DNA of 64,000 nt from Anaerolineaceae bacterium (GTDB taxonomy: Bacteria > Chloroflexota > Anaerolineae > Anaerolineales > Anaerolineaceae): assembly GCA_016841525.1 (NCBI GenBank), contig JAENYZ010000003.1, forward strand, positions 434,001-498,000. Reading direction: 5' to 3'. The notes under the pieces were generated by a model. The model did not search any database, was not told the DNA's origin, and saw only the letters and a program-made list of their open reading frames with translations. The position numbers and the translations under genes were made by a program. Shown piece by piece: positions 8,308 to 17,730 of this stretch (positions are counted from its first letter, which is position 1; every line of letters begins with the position of its first letter).

Positions 8308-10370
8308 TCGAGTGGCCTTTCAGTAAGGGGCAGGGTAAACCAGAACAAGGCACCACCTGTCTGGCGGTTCTTAAAACCAACTTCGCCGTTTTGTGCTTCG
8401 ATAATGGCTTTGACCACTGAGAGACCCAAACCCAGGCCTAATTGTGAAAAATTGTCGTCTCTTGCTGTCGACGTATAGCGGTTAAACAAATAAGGCTGTT
8501 GTTCCAATTCAACACCAGGACCTTCGTCCGCAACTTCAACCAGCAATTTTTTACCCACGATTGATGCCGAGACGGTGATGCTGCCTTGGGCGGGGCTGTG
8601 TTTAATAGCATTGGAGAGTAAATTGACAAGCACCTGGCAAGTGCGGCGCCTGTCCGCATTGACGGGAATACTTGTTTTTTGTCGGGGTGTGATGATGTTA
8701 ATTTCGCGTTTTTCAGCGATGGGTTTGATGGTGGTGACGGCATCGGTCAGGATTGTGTTGAATTCAACAGGCTGGGTGCTTACTTTAAAGCGTCCACTTT
8801 CGATGCTGGCAGCTTCGATAAGGTTGTCGATCAGGGCTTGAAGGTTTGTAACGCCAATATTTAAAGCCTCCAGTAGTTCCCTGGTTTCGGGGAGGGATAA
8901 GTCGGGGAGCTGATCCATTAAAAGTTCTACGGAGGCGGACAGCGCTGCCAGGGGTGTTCGAAATTCGTGGGTAATATTTGCCATAAATTCCCCCATCAAG
9001 CGGTGGATTCGTTCTTCATCCGTCACATCCCGAATTAATAAAGCTCGGGTGGCATTGCCAGCCTCTGGCGGGAGGAAGCTTGATGACGAGACCGATAAAA
9101 GCCTTTCTGACTCTTTGCCCTGGATGGCGATTTTGTTTTTCTGGTTCATCTTTGGAATTTGGCGGCTGAAAGGTTCTTCACCGGGTGGGGTAATGAAAAA
9201 TTGATCAATTGGGTACCCGAGAAGGTTATCAAAGGTCACGCCCAGGATGGATTCAAGTCCCTGGCTGGCAAAAGTGACCTGGTTTTTCTCATCAAGGGTG
9301 ACCACACCTTCAATAATAGCGTTCAGCAGATTCTCAATCCAATCTCTTTCCATTCGAAGCTGATCCAATGAATGTTTCAAACTGATCCGGGCATCTTCGA
9401 CGGCTTTGGATAACTGGTCAATTTCCCAGATTTGAGATCTTACCGCAATTGGGCTTGAAAGGTCACCGCCCCTCAGGTCAATTGCGGATTCAGCCAGCTG
9501 GTTGAGCGGCTTGCTGATACGGCGAGAAATCAATACGGCAATCAATGCACCCACCAGGCTGACCAGGAGTAAAGTGACCAGGATGATATTCCTGAACTGG
9601 CGATTTAGAATGGAAAATTCTTCCGTGTCCATAAGCCCAATAAGTTCAAATCCCTGTTCACTAAATTCAGATAAGGGGATAACCGATGCTAAGTGCGATT
9701 GACCGTTTATGACAATCTCAAAAAATTGATCTACCTCCAGGCTTGAGAGAGACTCGACCCCCTCTGCATCGATGCCTTCGATGGTCGCGGGAAAAATTGG
9801 GTCGTCATTCTGGAACAGTATGTATTGCATCCCGGTTTGGATGCGAAATTCCTCAAGTATGCGGGTAAAAAGCTGTCCAACAATAATAGATACGCGATCT
9901 CCGGGTAAGTTTGATAACAGCCAGGCGTTTCCTTCGACCACAACCAGACCGTCGGGTCGTGAAAGGTTGCAAATGCCAGGGCTGGCTTGATCCCCCGCCA
10001 GTGCGACAGGCGTATCCCCGCTGCATAGGATAATGCCGTCCACGCCCGAGTTCTGGCGAAAAACCGCGAGATAGTCGTTAAGCCCCTGTTGGTCGATATC
10101 CTCCGATAAGAATTCATTCAGCGTTGGTCGTTCACTGAGTAAATAAGCCAGGTTTTGTAACCGGCTGAGTTGATTATCGAATAAGGCGATCGTGGTTTGA
10201 TTGGTTTGGTGTGCTAGTGCCTGAGTCTGATTCTCCGTCTGTTGGTTGATCAGTACTGTCGCTGGAATCCCGATCGCAAGGGCGGTGCCAAGGGAGAATA
10301 ATATAAAGAACAGGATGAGTTGAAAAGCAAATTGTTTGGGGAATATTTTTGTAAACATCTTCCTATCCAT
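8304..10370 (-). CDS. Membrane sensor histidine kinase with HAMP and PAS domains
   Basis: A 688-residue kinase. A first membrane helix (about 14-36) is followed by a large extracytoplasmic sensor region to about 258, a second helix (about 262-284), HAMP, a PAS domain (about 345-450), HisKA with phospho-acceptor His-468 (NITHEFRTPL), and an ATPase domain with N-box 583-591 (NLLSNAIKH), G1 around 614-619 (ADEGPG) and a GLGLGLSVV G2 box. It pairs with the overlapping response regulator. A TATAAT-like box lies on the minus strand at 10475-10470 with a weak -35. The ligand is unknown; sulfate or another oxyanion is suggested only by the neighbouring transporter. Confidence 0.9.
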   Translation of the reverse strand: MDRKMFTKIFPKQFAFQLILFFILFSLGTALAIGIPATVLINQQTENQTQALAHQTNQTTIALFDNQLSRLQNLAYLLSERPTLNEFLSEDIDQQGLNDYLAVFRQNSGVDGIILCSGDTPVALAGDQASPGICNLSRPDGLVVVEGNAWLLSNLPGDRVSIIVGQLFTRILEEFRIQTGMQYILFQNDDPIFPATIEGIDAEGVESLSSLEVDQFFEIVINGQSHLASVIPLSEFSEQGFELIGLMDTEEFSILNRQFRNIILVTLLLVSLVGALIAVLISRRISKPLNQLAESAIDLRGGDLSSPIAVRSQIWEIDQLSKAVEDARISLKHSLDQLRMERDWIENLLNAIIEGVVTLDEKNQVTFASQGLESILGVTFDNLLGYPIDQFFITPPGEEPFSRQIPKMNQKNKIAIQGKESERLLSVSSSSFLPPEAGNATRALLIRDVTDEERIHRLMGEFMANITHEFRTPLAALSASVELLMDQLPDLSLPETRELLEALNIGVTNLQALIDNLIEAASIESGRFKVSTQPVEFNTILTDAVTTIKPIAEKREINIITPRQKTSIPVNADRRRTCQVLVNLLSNAIKHSPAQGSITVSASIVGKKLLVEVADEGPGVELEQQPYLFNRYTSTARDDNFSQLGLGLGLSVVKAIIEAQNGEVGFKNRQTGGALFWFTLPLTERPLE

Positions 10371-10552
10371 TCATCCAGGGAGAAAAAGTCTTCTCTATTC
10401 GCCTGTTAGATGTAAACCTTGCTTTTTACGACTGTACTCTTAATATAACACTGAACAAAACCCCTGACAATTATAAAAGAAGTTATCATTAGGAATAATG
10501 AAAATTCAGGTGAGAATCAGAGCGTATTAATCATAAACTCAAGGAGGAAAAT

Positions 10553-11425
10553 TTGGAACTATCAAATGAAATTCGAGGAGAGCTGATCAAAGCACAGCGA
10601 TCGGAAATCACCGAGTATCACGTTTACAGAAATATTGCGAAAACACTGCCGGATGAAGAAAATAGAAAAATTGTGAGCCAAATCGGTGATGATGAGAAAC
10701 GGCATTATGAAATTTGGAAGGCTTACACGGGTGAGGCGGTCAAACCCAATCGCTTCCAAATCTGGCTGTATACGGCTATCAGCAGAGTTTTTGGGTTTAC
10801 CTTTGGTTTCAAGTTGATGGAATTGGGCGAGGAAAAGGCACAGGTCAATTATCAGAAAATTGAGGAAGAAATCCCTGAAGCTCATGATGTGATCAAGGAT
10901 GAGGATAGACACGAGAATATTCTCCTTGATATGCTGGATGAAGAAAAGCTGTTGTACGCCGGCTCGGTAGTCCTGGGCTTGAATGACGCCCTGGTCGAGC
11001 TGACGGGCGCCCTGGCTGGCCTGACCCTGGCTTTTCGGAATGTGGATACGATTGCCCTGTCAGGTTTGGTGACCGGTATTGCCGCTTCATTGTCTATGGC
11101 TGCATCGGAATACCTTTCTACCAGCTCCGAGGATACAGAAAAACACCCGGTGAAAGCGGCGGTTTATACGGGCATTGCTTATGTTGTCACGGTTGCGCTG
11201 CTAATTTTGCCCTATTTATTATTCGAAAATGAATTTCTATGTTTGGGAATTACGTTGGTGACATCAGTCATTATCATTGCGGTGTTTAATTTCTACATAT
11301 CTGTGGCAAAGGACGAGCCTTTTGGAAAGAATTTCTTCAAAATGGCCGGGCTCAGCCTGAGTGTGGCAGCCTTCAGTTTCTTGATTGGTTTTTTAATAAA
11401 ACAATGGTTGGGGGTGGATGTTTAG
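10553..11425 (+). CDS. Ferritin-like/VIT1 fusion membrane iron transporter (MbfA type)
   Basis: A 290-residue protein with two parts. Residues 1-140 form a ferritin-like helical domain with iron-ligand motifs (a Glu near residue 18, DEKRHYE near 45 and DEDRHEN near 119). Residues 140-290 are a VIT1/CCC1 membrane domain with about five spans (GLNDALVELTGALAGL; the SMAASEYLS motif). MbfA proteins of this design export iron and bind it through the ferritin domain. The start is a TTG with an excellent AGGAGG site at 10542-10547. It is a single gene, divergent from the histidine kinase and closed by a terminator. Confidence 0.85.
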   Translation: MELSNEIRGELIKAQRSEITEYHVYRNIAKTLPDEENRKIVSQIGDDEKRHYEIWKAYTGEAVKPNRFQIWLYTAISRVFGFTFGFKLMELGEEKAQVNYQKIEEEIPEAHDVIKDEDRHENILLDMLDEEKLLYAGSVVLGLNDALVELTGALAGLTLAFRNVDTIALSGLVTGIAASLSMAASEYLSTSSEDTEKHPVKAAVYTGIAYVVTVALLILPYLLFENEFLCLGITLVTSVIIIAVFNFYISVAKDEPFGKNFFKMAGLSLSVAAFSFLIGFLIKQWLGVDV

Positions 11426-11451
11426 AGGCATCAGATATCTTCAATAAAAAG

Positions 11452-11480
11452 GCGGGATGGAATTTCGATCCCGCTTTTTT
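11452..11480 (+). terminator. Rho-independent terminator after the VIT1/ferritin gene
   Basis: A 7-bp perfect stem (GCGGGAT 11452-11458 with ATCCCGC 11468-11474) is followed at once by six T residues. It lies about 25 bp after the stop codon of the iron-transporter gene and ends that single-gene transcript. Confidence 0.8.
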
Positions 11481-11982
11481 ATTATAAAGACTGCCTCGCC
11501 TTTATCCTTCACCCAACCTTTCCCCCCGAAGCGGTGCTTGACTGCTTGCTCGTTTGTAATGCCAATATTTCTATCGCAACAAGCGAAGCAATCTTGATGT
11601 GGAAAGAAATGACTTTCATATTGCAGGGTAATTTGACGAAATATTTTAAATCTCTAACAATAATCTAAAAAACATTAATTGGGAACTCCGTAGGTCACGT
11701 AGGTCGCTGCGGGCGACCATACGTGATCTACAAATTGCCGTGATGCCAGTCAATATTGACAATCCTGAGGACTGCTTCGCTTCTCACTTTGAGCGCTTTC
11801 TTGCAATGACCATAAAGTTTGTTTAAAGTATTACGCCCTCACCCAAGCTCCCGTTCAGGGAGAGGCGCTAATCATATTAACCAATTGATTGCCTTGCGAA
11901 TCATTATTGCTAACTAAATGGAGCAATAGCAAAATGGTTATTCATCTATAATAAGTTTGAAAAGGATCGATGACAAAGGTGT
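11481..11982. other. Repeat-rich gene-free region
   Basis: No gene is visible here. It holds fragments of the GCGAAGCAATCT dispersed family (about 11575-11595 and, inverted, about 11768-11812), the palindromic repeat at 11690-11731, and a CTCACCCAAGCTCCCGTTCAGGG-like fragment near 11840. Such mixtures suggest accumulation of short mobile palindromes between genes. The next gene's A+T-rich upstream region begins near 11880. Confidence 0.5.
11690..11731. repeat. Palindromic repeat, copy 1 (TCACGTA-type hairpin)
   Basis: Arms 11690-11707 and 11713-11731 pair almost throughout, with one bulged base and one wobble-type mismatch. A second copy lies at 35885-35917. The outer arm (TCACGTA/TACGTGA) is kept in both, while the inner arm differs in both halves so that pairing survives (GGTCGC/GCGACC here, GGCGTC/GACGCC there). 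Confidence 0.6.
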
Positions 11983-13011
11983 ATGATGCATAAAGATGAT
12001 TTTATACAAAAGGTTAAGGACTATTACATAAATTTGGGTTTGTTGAACCCACAGATTTATTTGGATCGGGTGATTGACACAGGATGGGAAAGTGAAATTT
12101 ATATCTATACCCTGAAGCATGGTTCCAAATCGGACCGGATTGAGGTCAGTCGTGCGTTGCGGCTGCTTACGGGTGCGGATTTTTCGGAAGCCGAATCCGA
12201 ATATAAAACCCTCGGATTGCTTTATAAAGCTGGCTACCCAGTTCCGCAAGTCTATGCCCTGGGAAGACCTGACGAAGCTTTTGGCCGCCCATTTATCATC
12301 ATGCAATCTGTGCAAGGAGGAAATTTTGCCAGCCATTTCCCGAAAACAGCAGGGGATGATCAAAAGCCGTTGGATGATTTCATTGCCCTATTCCGCCGCT
12401 TGCATACCCTGGATTGGCGTCCATATGTCCAAAACCCGGATGCGATCGATCCACCTGGTCAGCCTTATTTCCATTATGATCGCCAATTAGAAATATTTTC
12501 AGGCTATTTTAACAGGGTAGGATTTACCGACCTTAACCCGGCAATGGACTGGCTGGTTGCGCAGCAGGAGAGGACAGCCTGCGACCATGCCAGCGTGGTC
12601 CATTACGATTTCCACCCGGACAATATTCTGGAAGATGGGGACGGCAAACTTTATGTTGTAGATTGGACCAGCGCTGATATCTCTGATTACCGTTTTGACC
12701 TGGCATGGACATTAACCCTGGCGCTTGCTTACAGGGGTGATGATCGACGGCTGATAATCCTCGAGGAATATGAACGCCAGATGGGTGATAAGGCCCCGGA
12801 GCTGGAAGTGTTTGAAGCTGCAGCTATCGTCCGCAGGATCGGCTTTGTGATGCTCAACCTGGGTGCTGGCGCTGATAAAATGGGCATGCGGCCTGAAGCG
12901 GCGGAAGCGATGCGCAGGGACAAGGAACCGCTCAACAGGATATTTTCTAGATTGAAAGAGATTACTGGATTAACCTTGCCGGACGTCCAAACCTTTTTGG
13001 AAACCCTTTGA
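11983..13011 (+). CDS. Aminoglycoside phosphotransferase/choline-kinase-like protein
   Basis: A 342-residue kinase-fold protein. The catalytic loop is HYDFHPDN (His-207, Asp-209, Asn-214) and the metal-binding Asp-227 follows in VVDW. An N-terminal lobe with RVIDTGWESEIY and a RPFIIMQ hinge are seen. The APH family phosphorylates hydroxyls on antibiotics or metabolites; nothing here points to resistance, and a housekeeping small-molecule kinase is more likely. The start is the first ATG of an ATGATG pair. It is followed 50 bp later by a GNAT gene in the same direction. Substrate unknown. Confidence 0.8.
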   Translation: MMHKDDFIQKVKDYYINLGLLNPQIYLDRVIDTGWESEIYIYTLKHGSKSDRIEVSRALRLLTGADFSEAESEYKTLGLLYKAGYPVPQVYALGRPDEAFGRPFIIMQSVQGGNFASHFPKTAGDDQKPLDDFIALFRRLHTLDWRPYVQNPDAIDPPGQPYFHYDRQLEIFSGYFNRVGFTDLNPAMDWLVAQQERTACDHASVVHYDFHPDNILEDGDGKLYVVDWTSADISDYRFDLAWTLTLALAYRGDDRRLIILEEYERQMGDKAPELEVFEAAAIVRRIGFVMLNLGAGADKMGMRPEAAEAMRRDKEPLNRIFSRLKEITGLTLPDVQTFLETL

Positions 13012-13061
13012 TGGTTTTTGAATGAGGTTGTCTCTGATGAATTTCGAATAAGGAAATGACG

Positions 13062-13910
13062 ATGGAAGTTGAATTAACGGTACATAATAATGCCCGTGAA
13101 TTTCTGGATGCCGTTGGAAAGCCTCTATATGCTTCTGAATCAGTAAACAATCTTATTTTGGGGGTATCTACACGGCTGGAGAAGAATCCTGGCTCCTGTA
13201 AGAACCCCTTTTTTGCTAGTGTTATCAATCAGTCAGGTTTGTTGATATTAGCAGCGGTGATGACCCCGCCTCACAATATGATCCTTGCCGGCGAGGATAA
13301 TTTCCAAAAAGGATTTACCATTCTTTTTTCATATCTTGAAGAAAATAACATTGATATTCCAGGGCTGATAGGGCCAAAGCAGATTATTGATCGTGTTTTA
13401 AAAGACTGGCTTCCAAATTCTAAATTTGATTGGAAAGTCGCAATGCGTCAACGAGTTTATGCGTTAAGGGATGTGACATTGCCAAAGACCCCTCCAGAAT
13501 CTTTTCAGAAGGCAAGAACGGAACACATTCCACTTATTGCTTCCTGGCTTCAAAAATTTGAGGCGGAGTCATTGGCTGAAGACAACCCAATTAATCCAGA
13601 AAGGGCTGGTCGGCTGGTAAATGGTGGGTTCTTGTTTGTGTGGGAAAAAGACGGTGAAATTGTATCTATGGCTATGAAAACACGTCCCATTAAACACTCA
13701 ATTAGCATTGGCTGTGTTTACACACCAAAAGCCCATCGTCGAAAGGGGTATGCAACAGCCCTGGTTGCCTACCTGAGCCAGCATTTGCTGGACCAGGGTT
13801 ATCACTTTGTAACGCTCTTCACGGATTTGGATAATCCAACTTCAAATAGTATTTACATGAAAATTGGCTATCATCCAGTATGTGATTTTGAGCAGGTGAA
13901 TTTTCGATAA
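13062..13910 (+). CDS. GNAT-family N-acetyltransferase
   Basis: A 282-residue protein whose C-terminal third has a GNAT acetyl-CoA site: the strand IGCVYTPKAHRRKGYATALV contains the R-R-x-G-x-A pyrophosphate loop, followed by TLFTDLDNPTSN and IYMKIGYHPV. The N-terminal 140 residues are poorly conserved and may be a degenerate second GNAT fold. I prefer the ATG at 13062 (AGGA seven bases upstream) over 13056, where the ribosome site would be too close. Substrate unknown. Confidence 0.8.
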   Translation: MEVELTVHNNAREFLDAVGKPLYASESVNNLILGVSTRLEKNPGSCKNPFFASVINQSGLLILAAVMTPPHNMILAGEDNFQKGFTILFSYLEENNIDIPGLIGPKQIIDRVLKDWLPNSKFDWKVAMRQRVYALRDVTLPKTPPESFQKARTEHIPLIASWLQKFEAESLAEDNPINPERAGRLVNGGFLFVWEKDGEIVSMAMKTRPIKHSISIGCVYTPKAHRRKGYATALVAYLSQHLLDQGYHFVTLFTDLDNPTSNSIYMKIGYHPVCDFEQVNFR

Positions 13911-13966
13911 AAAATCGCTGTATGAAGAACCTATCCCACCCTACAAATCACTAATAATATTCAATC

Positions 13967-14461
13967 TTAGATTGTGTGCACCTCAATCTTTGCTTTGCAT
14001 AATTCTTGAAGATAATTATTTAGAGTCAGAAGAATTCGCTCATGCACAAAAGGGTACCAAACATCTTCTTCTTGCCCCACCCATCGTGATTTGATATTTT
14101 CTTCAGAAAAGCCAATTTCCACATCATCCACGATGATGATATGCCAGACGCTTAGCTCACCATATCCATCAAAATAATCAACAACAACCCTTGTTTCCCA
14201 TTCGGGACTGATTAATTTAAAATTTTCCTCGGCAAGTTCTCTTCTAACAGCTTGTTCTGTGCTTTCACCATTTTCTAAAGCACCACCAGGCAGCGCATAT
14301 TTGCCATTTTTCCGATGAAGGGTTCCAATGATAAAGCCATCTTTCTTTTTGATGATGAGTGCTCGAGCACTAATTTTTCTGAAGGGAAGATTTACCGATT
14401 TCTCAGAACCAGGAATTTCTCTATCCTGGTCGAACCATACATCTGTGTATTGGGCTTTCAT
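13967..14461 (-). CDS. NUDIX hydrolase
   Basis: A 164-residue Nudix-fold pyrophosphohydrolase. The Nudix box is visible as GALENGESTEQAVRRELAEE (G-x5-E-x7-REL-x-EE), although the usual glycine after it is Phe here. The family cleaves nucleoside diphosphates linked to other groups, often for clean-up of oxidised nucleotides or ADP-sugars; the substrate cannot be read from sequence. It is a single minus-strand gene between the plus-strand GNAT and rarA genes, converging with the GNAT gene. Confidence 0.85.
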   Translation of the reverse strand: MKAQYTDVWFDQDREIPGSEKSVNLPFRKISARALIIKKKDGFIIGTLHRKNGKYALPGGALENGESTEQAVRRELAEENFKLISPEWETRVVVDYFDGYGELSVWHIIIVDDVEIGFSEENIKSRWVGQEEDVWYPFVHERILLTLNNYLQELCKAKIEVHTI

Positions 14462-14718
14462 TTAGATTACCTTTCAGCTTAATCACGATAGCGATGTTGA
14501 AAAAAGTTTACGAATCTCTATAATCATAAGATATGATAAAAACGCCCTAAATATAATTTGGAGGGGCCACATTTAAGGTGATTGAATTTCCCTATGTAGA
14601 TAATTACCGTAATACATTAGCGCATTTGCTTTTCAATTTGCAACCCTCTATTTTATTGTAAATCACATATTGGGTGTAATCAACAATCTTTTGTAACATA
14701 ATCTACCAGGCCATAAAG
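14462..14718. other. Intergenic region between the Nudix gene and rarA
   Basis: A 301-bp gap, of which the last 44 bp hold the rarA promoter. The rest is A+T-rich. No ORF, strong hairpin or RNA gene is visible. Confidence 0.4.
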
Positions 14719-14756
14719 AAACAAATGTTCCAATTTCGTACCCTGCATGGTAAAAT
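14719..14756 (+). promoter_or_regulatory. rarA promoter with SOS-box-like operator; leaderless start
   Basis: AAACAAATGTTC (14719-14730) overlaps a -35-like TTCCAA (14728-14733). After a 17-bp spacer comes TAAAAT (14751-14756), then six bases and the rarA ATG, so transcription would begin at or next to the start codon. The motif resembles the Gram-positive LexA box GAAC-N4-GTTC with one change and recurs exactly before nurA. Confidence 0.5.
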
Positions 14757-14762
14757 CAGCCC

Positions 14763-16124
14763 ATGGATTTATTTGACCACTCCCTGCAAGAACAGCTTGA
14801 ACACCAGGCGCCTTTGGCTGACCGCATGCGCCCCCAGACCCTGGATGAGATCGTGGGACAGGATCACATCATTGGTGAGGGACGTCTGCTGCGGCGTGCC
14901 ATCCAGGCGGACCGACTGTTCTCGTCTATCATTCTGTATGGGCCACCGGGGACGGGCAAAACGACCCTTGCGCGGGTGATTTCCAACCTGACCAAAGCCC
15001 ATTTTGAGTCCCTCTCAGCAGTTTTGGCAGGTGTGGGTGATTTGCGTACTGTGATCGCCGAAGCGACAGATAGGCGGCGCTTATATCGGCGGCGTACAAT
15101 CCTGTTCATTGATGAGGTGCATCGCTGGAATAAATCCCAGCAGGATGCGCTTTTACCGCACGTCGAATCAGGCTTATTAACCCTGATCGGTGCCACCACG
15201 CAAAACCCCTATTTTGATGTCATTAAAGCCCTGGTCTCGCGCTCTCGAATTTTTGAAATGAACTCACTGACCGAGGTGGATATTCAAAAATTAATCACGC
15301 GCGCCCTGTCAGACCCTGAGCGCGGTTACGGGAAACTCGATGTGGTTCTGGCGCCTGAAGCGATGGCACACCTGGCGCATATGGCTGGCGGAGATGCACG
15401 CAATGCCCTGAATGCGCTGGAATTAGCCGTTGAAACCACACCGCCTGATTCTGAAGAAAAAATTCATATTTCCCTGGATGTTGCCCAGGAATCGATTCAA
15501 AAACGAGCGGTTCTTTATGATAAGAATGATGATGCACATTACGATACCATTTCAGCTTTTATCAAGTCCGTCCGCGGCTCAGATCCCGATGCTGCGCTCT
15601 ACTGGCTGGCGAAAATGCTCTATGCCGGTGAAGACCCCCGGTTTATCCTGCGGCGCCTGATCATTTTAGCTGGCGAGGATATCGGTATGGCGGACCCCAT
15701 GGGGCTGGTTGTCGCAAACGCTGCTGCGCAGGCTTATGAATACATTGGCTTACCCGAGGGGATTTTTCCCATCACGGAAGCGACCCTCTACCTGGCAACA
15801 GCACCCAAGTCCAACTCTGCATTTGCATACCATGCAGCCCTCAATGAAATTGGAGAAAACGGCGCAGGTCCGGTCCCCGTCCATTTGATGGATGCCAGCC
15901 GCGATGCAAAGGGTTTGGGCCATGGTCAGGGTTATGATTACCCCCACAATCATCAGGATCACTGGACGCCGCAGCAATATTTGCCAGAGAGCATGTTGGG
16001 TCGCGTATTTTACAATCCCTCAGACCAGGGTTATGAAGCACAGGTGCGCGACAGGGTAGAACGCTGGCGTAAAGCGCAGCAAAAAGCGATTGAAGACCTT
16101 CAAAGACAAGCAGAGGAAAAATAA
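14763..16124 (+). CDS. rarA: Replication-associated recombination protein A (AAA ATPase RarA/MgsA)
   Basis: A 453-residue clamp-loader-like AAA ATPase acting at stalled replication forks. Walker A is 60-67 (GPPGTGKT), Walker B 113-118 (ILFIDE), followed by the family's HRWNKSQQDALLPHVE; sensor 1 is IGATTQNP. The C-terminal half has the ALYWLAKMLYAGEDPRFI and the HNHQDHW blocks typical of RarA tetramerisation domains. Length is normal. No Shine-Dalgarno is visible because the promoter places the start codon at the mRNA 5' end. The stop is directly followed by the next ATG. Confidence 0.95.
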   Translation: MDLFDHSLQEQLEHQAPLADRMRPQTLDEIVGQDHIIGEGRLLRRAIQADRLFSSIILYGPPGTGKTTLARVISNLTKAHFESLSAVLAGVGDLRTVIAEATDRRRLYRRRTILFIDEVHRWNKSQQDALLPHVESGLLTLIGATTQNPYFDVIKALVSRSRIFEMNSLTEVDIQKLITRALSDPERGYGKLDVVLAPEAMAHLAHMAGGDARNALNALELAVETTPPDSEEKIHISLDVAQESIQKRAVLYDKNDDAHYDTISAFIKSVRGSDPDAALYWLAKMLYAGEDPRFILRRLIILAGEDIGMADPMGLVVANAAAQAYEYIGLPEGIFPITEATLYLATAPKSNSAFAYHAALNEIGENGAGPVPVHLMDASRDAKGLGHGQGYDYPHNHQDHWTPQQYLPESMLGRVFYNPSDQGYEAQVRDRVERWRKAQQKAIEDLQRQAEEK

Positions 16125-16733
16125 ATGGCAGTATTTTTACTGGTGCGGCACGGCCATAATGATATGATCGGTAAAAAATTGGCAGGACGGCTTCCTAATG
16201 TCCATCTTAACCAGGAGGGGCAGGCACAGGCACAACGCCTGGCTGAGGCATTTGTGGATTTGCCGATAACAGCGGTGTATGCCAGCCCACTGGAACGAGC
16301 GGTTGAAACTGCTCAACCTATTGCCGATGCACATGATTTGCCTGTGAAGATACACCCACCTCTGATGGAGATCGATTTTGGAAAATGGGAAGGCGAAGAC
16401 CTTGATAAGCTCAAGCAAGGACGGGTTTGGAAGCAAGTCCAGGGGAAGCCCAGTAATTTCAGGTTTCCGGGTGGCGAAAGCTTTGCTGAAGCGCAGAAAC
16501 GGATAGTTGATGGATTGCTTTCCCTCAGCCGGGAATTTTCCGAAAAAGAAATGGTTGTGGTCACAGCGCACAGTGATGTGATCCGCCTGGCTGTGGCGCA
16601 TTTTTTAGGCCTGCCCCTTGATAATTTCCAGCGGATACGCATCCATCCGGCGTCTGTGACGGTCTTATATTTAAATCATAACCAGGGGTTTTTTGGCCCG
16701 ATCAACTACACTTTTGAATTCCCAAAATTATAG
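16125..16733 (+). CDS. Histidine phosphatase family protein (phosphoglycerate-mutase-like)
   Basis: A 202-residue phosphatase. The catalytic RHG motif is at residues 8-10 (LVRHGHND), the acid is in MEIDFGKWEGE and the second His in VTAHSDVIR. The pattern LAGRLPNVHLNQEGQAQA after the RHG loop is shared with actinobacterial and Chloroflexota phosphomutase-like proteins of unknown substrate. It starts the base after the rarA stop codon, so it is cotranscribed with rarA. True glycolytic mutase activity is unlikely at this short length. Confidence 0.85.
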   Translation: MAVFLLVRHGHNDMIGKKLAGRLPNVHLNQEGQAQAQRLAEAFVDLPITAVYASPLERAVETAQPIADAHDLPVKIHPPLMEIDFGKWEGEDLDKLKQGRVWKQVQGKPSNFRFPGGESFAEAQKRIVDGLLSLSREFSEKEMVVVTAHSDVIRLAVAHFLGLPLDNFQRIRIHPASVTVLYLNHNQGFFGPINYTFEFPKL

Positions 16734-16905
16734 AAAGTTAATCTAAAAACATTTCATTCATCAGAGGGGTTGCTGAATAAAGCTCTTGAGAGCTAATTCT
16801 TTTCTGGTACAAAAAATTATCAGGTGCTCTTTATTTGAATAAAGCCAAGCATATTTTCGAGTTTCATTTATAATTAACCAAACTTTAAAAGAAAAGGAAA
16901 GGGAC

Positions 16906-17727
16906 ATGGACAAATATCTTATTCAGCCAGAAACCAATGTCAATTTAGACGAATTTCCAACCTATTACGATGGTGAAATCAAGAAGAAAGATGGCAAGGC
17001 AAGGCTCAAAGAGCACAATAAAACCCTGCGGGATTTACAGGAACTGCTGTATGCAGAGGGCAAACGAAAGGTGTTGGTTGTTTTGCAGGGCATTGATACC
17101 AGCGGTAAGGACAGCAGCATAGAGCACGTCTTTGGTGACGTTAATCCCCAGGGAACCAAGGTGGTTAACTTCAAAGTGCCTTCAAAGAAGGAACTGGCAC
17201 ATGATTACCTATGGCGTGTGCATCAACACACCCCGGGCACCGGCGAGATTGTGATCTTCAACCGCTCCCATTATGAAGATGTCCTGGTTGTACGTGTCCA
17301 TGATTTGGTTCCTGAAACTGCGTGGGGAAAGCGCTATGAGCACATCAACGCTTTTGAAAAACTGCTGGCAGATGAAGGGATGACAATCATGAAGTTCTTC
17401 CTGAACGTCAGCAAGAAGGAACAAGCTGAAAGATTCTTAGCACGCCTTGACCGGCCGCACAAGCGCTGGAAGTTCAACCCGGATGACCTGGAAGAGCGCA
17501 AGCATTGGGACCATTATAAGGCTGCCTACGAGGACATGCTCAGCCGCACTAGCACACCCTGGGCACCGTGGTATGTGATCCCATGCGACCGCAAATGGTA
17601 TCGCAACCTGGTGATTGCCTCCATCATCGAAGACACGATTAAGAATTTGGATATGCAGTATCCTGCCGAGGTCGAGAATATTGATTCTTACCGCGATCGT
17701 TTAGAAACGATGATTGCAGAAGGATAA
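16906..17727 (+). CDS. Polyphosphate kinase 2 family phosphotransferase
   Basis: A 273-residue PPK2-family enzyme that moves phosphate between polyphosphate and nucleotides. Walker A is 62-69 (GIDTSGKD) and the Walker B region is FNRSHYEDVLVVRVH. The lid has ERFLARLDRPHKRWKF, and the C-terminus has WYVIPCDRKWYRNL. This fits the group of PPK2 proteins that phosphorylate AMP or ADP from polyphosphate. A GGAAAGGGA ribosome site precedes the ATG. A sugar kinase follows three bases after its stop, so the two are probably one unit. Confidence 0.9.
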   Translation: MDKYLIQPETNVNLDEFPTYYDGEIKKKDGKARLKEHNKTLRDLQELLYAEGKRKVLVVLQGIDTSGKDSSIEHVFGDVNPQGTKVVNFKVPSKKELAHDYLWRVHQHTPGTGEIVIFNRSHYEDVLVVRVHDLVPETAWGKRYEHINAFEKLLADEGMTIMKFFLNVSKKEQAERFLARLDRPHKRWKFNPDDLEERKHWDHYKAAYEDMLSRTSTPWAPWYVIPCDRKWYRNLVIASIIEDTIKNLDMQYPAEVENIDSYRDRLETMIAEG

Positions 17728-17730
17728 AGC

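Noticed and set aside
7618-10370. PhoB/PhoR phosphate sensing pair
   Set aside because: The phased repeats resemble Pho boxes, but the adjacent operon is a sulfate importer and no pst or phoU gene is present, so phosphate sensing is not claimed.
11983-13011. Antibiotic-resistance aminoglycoside phosphotransferase
   Set aside because: Only the general kinase fold is seen. There is no mobile element, integron or other resistance gene, so a metabolic kinase is more likely.
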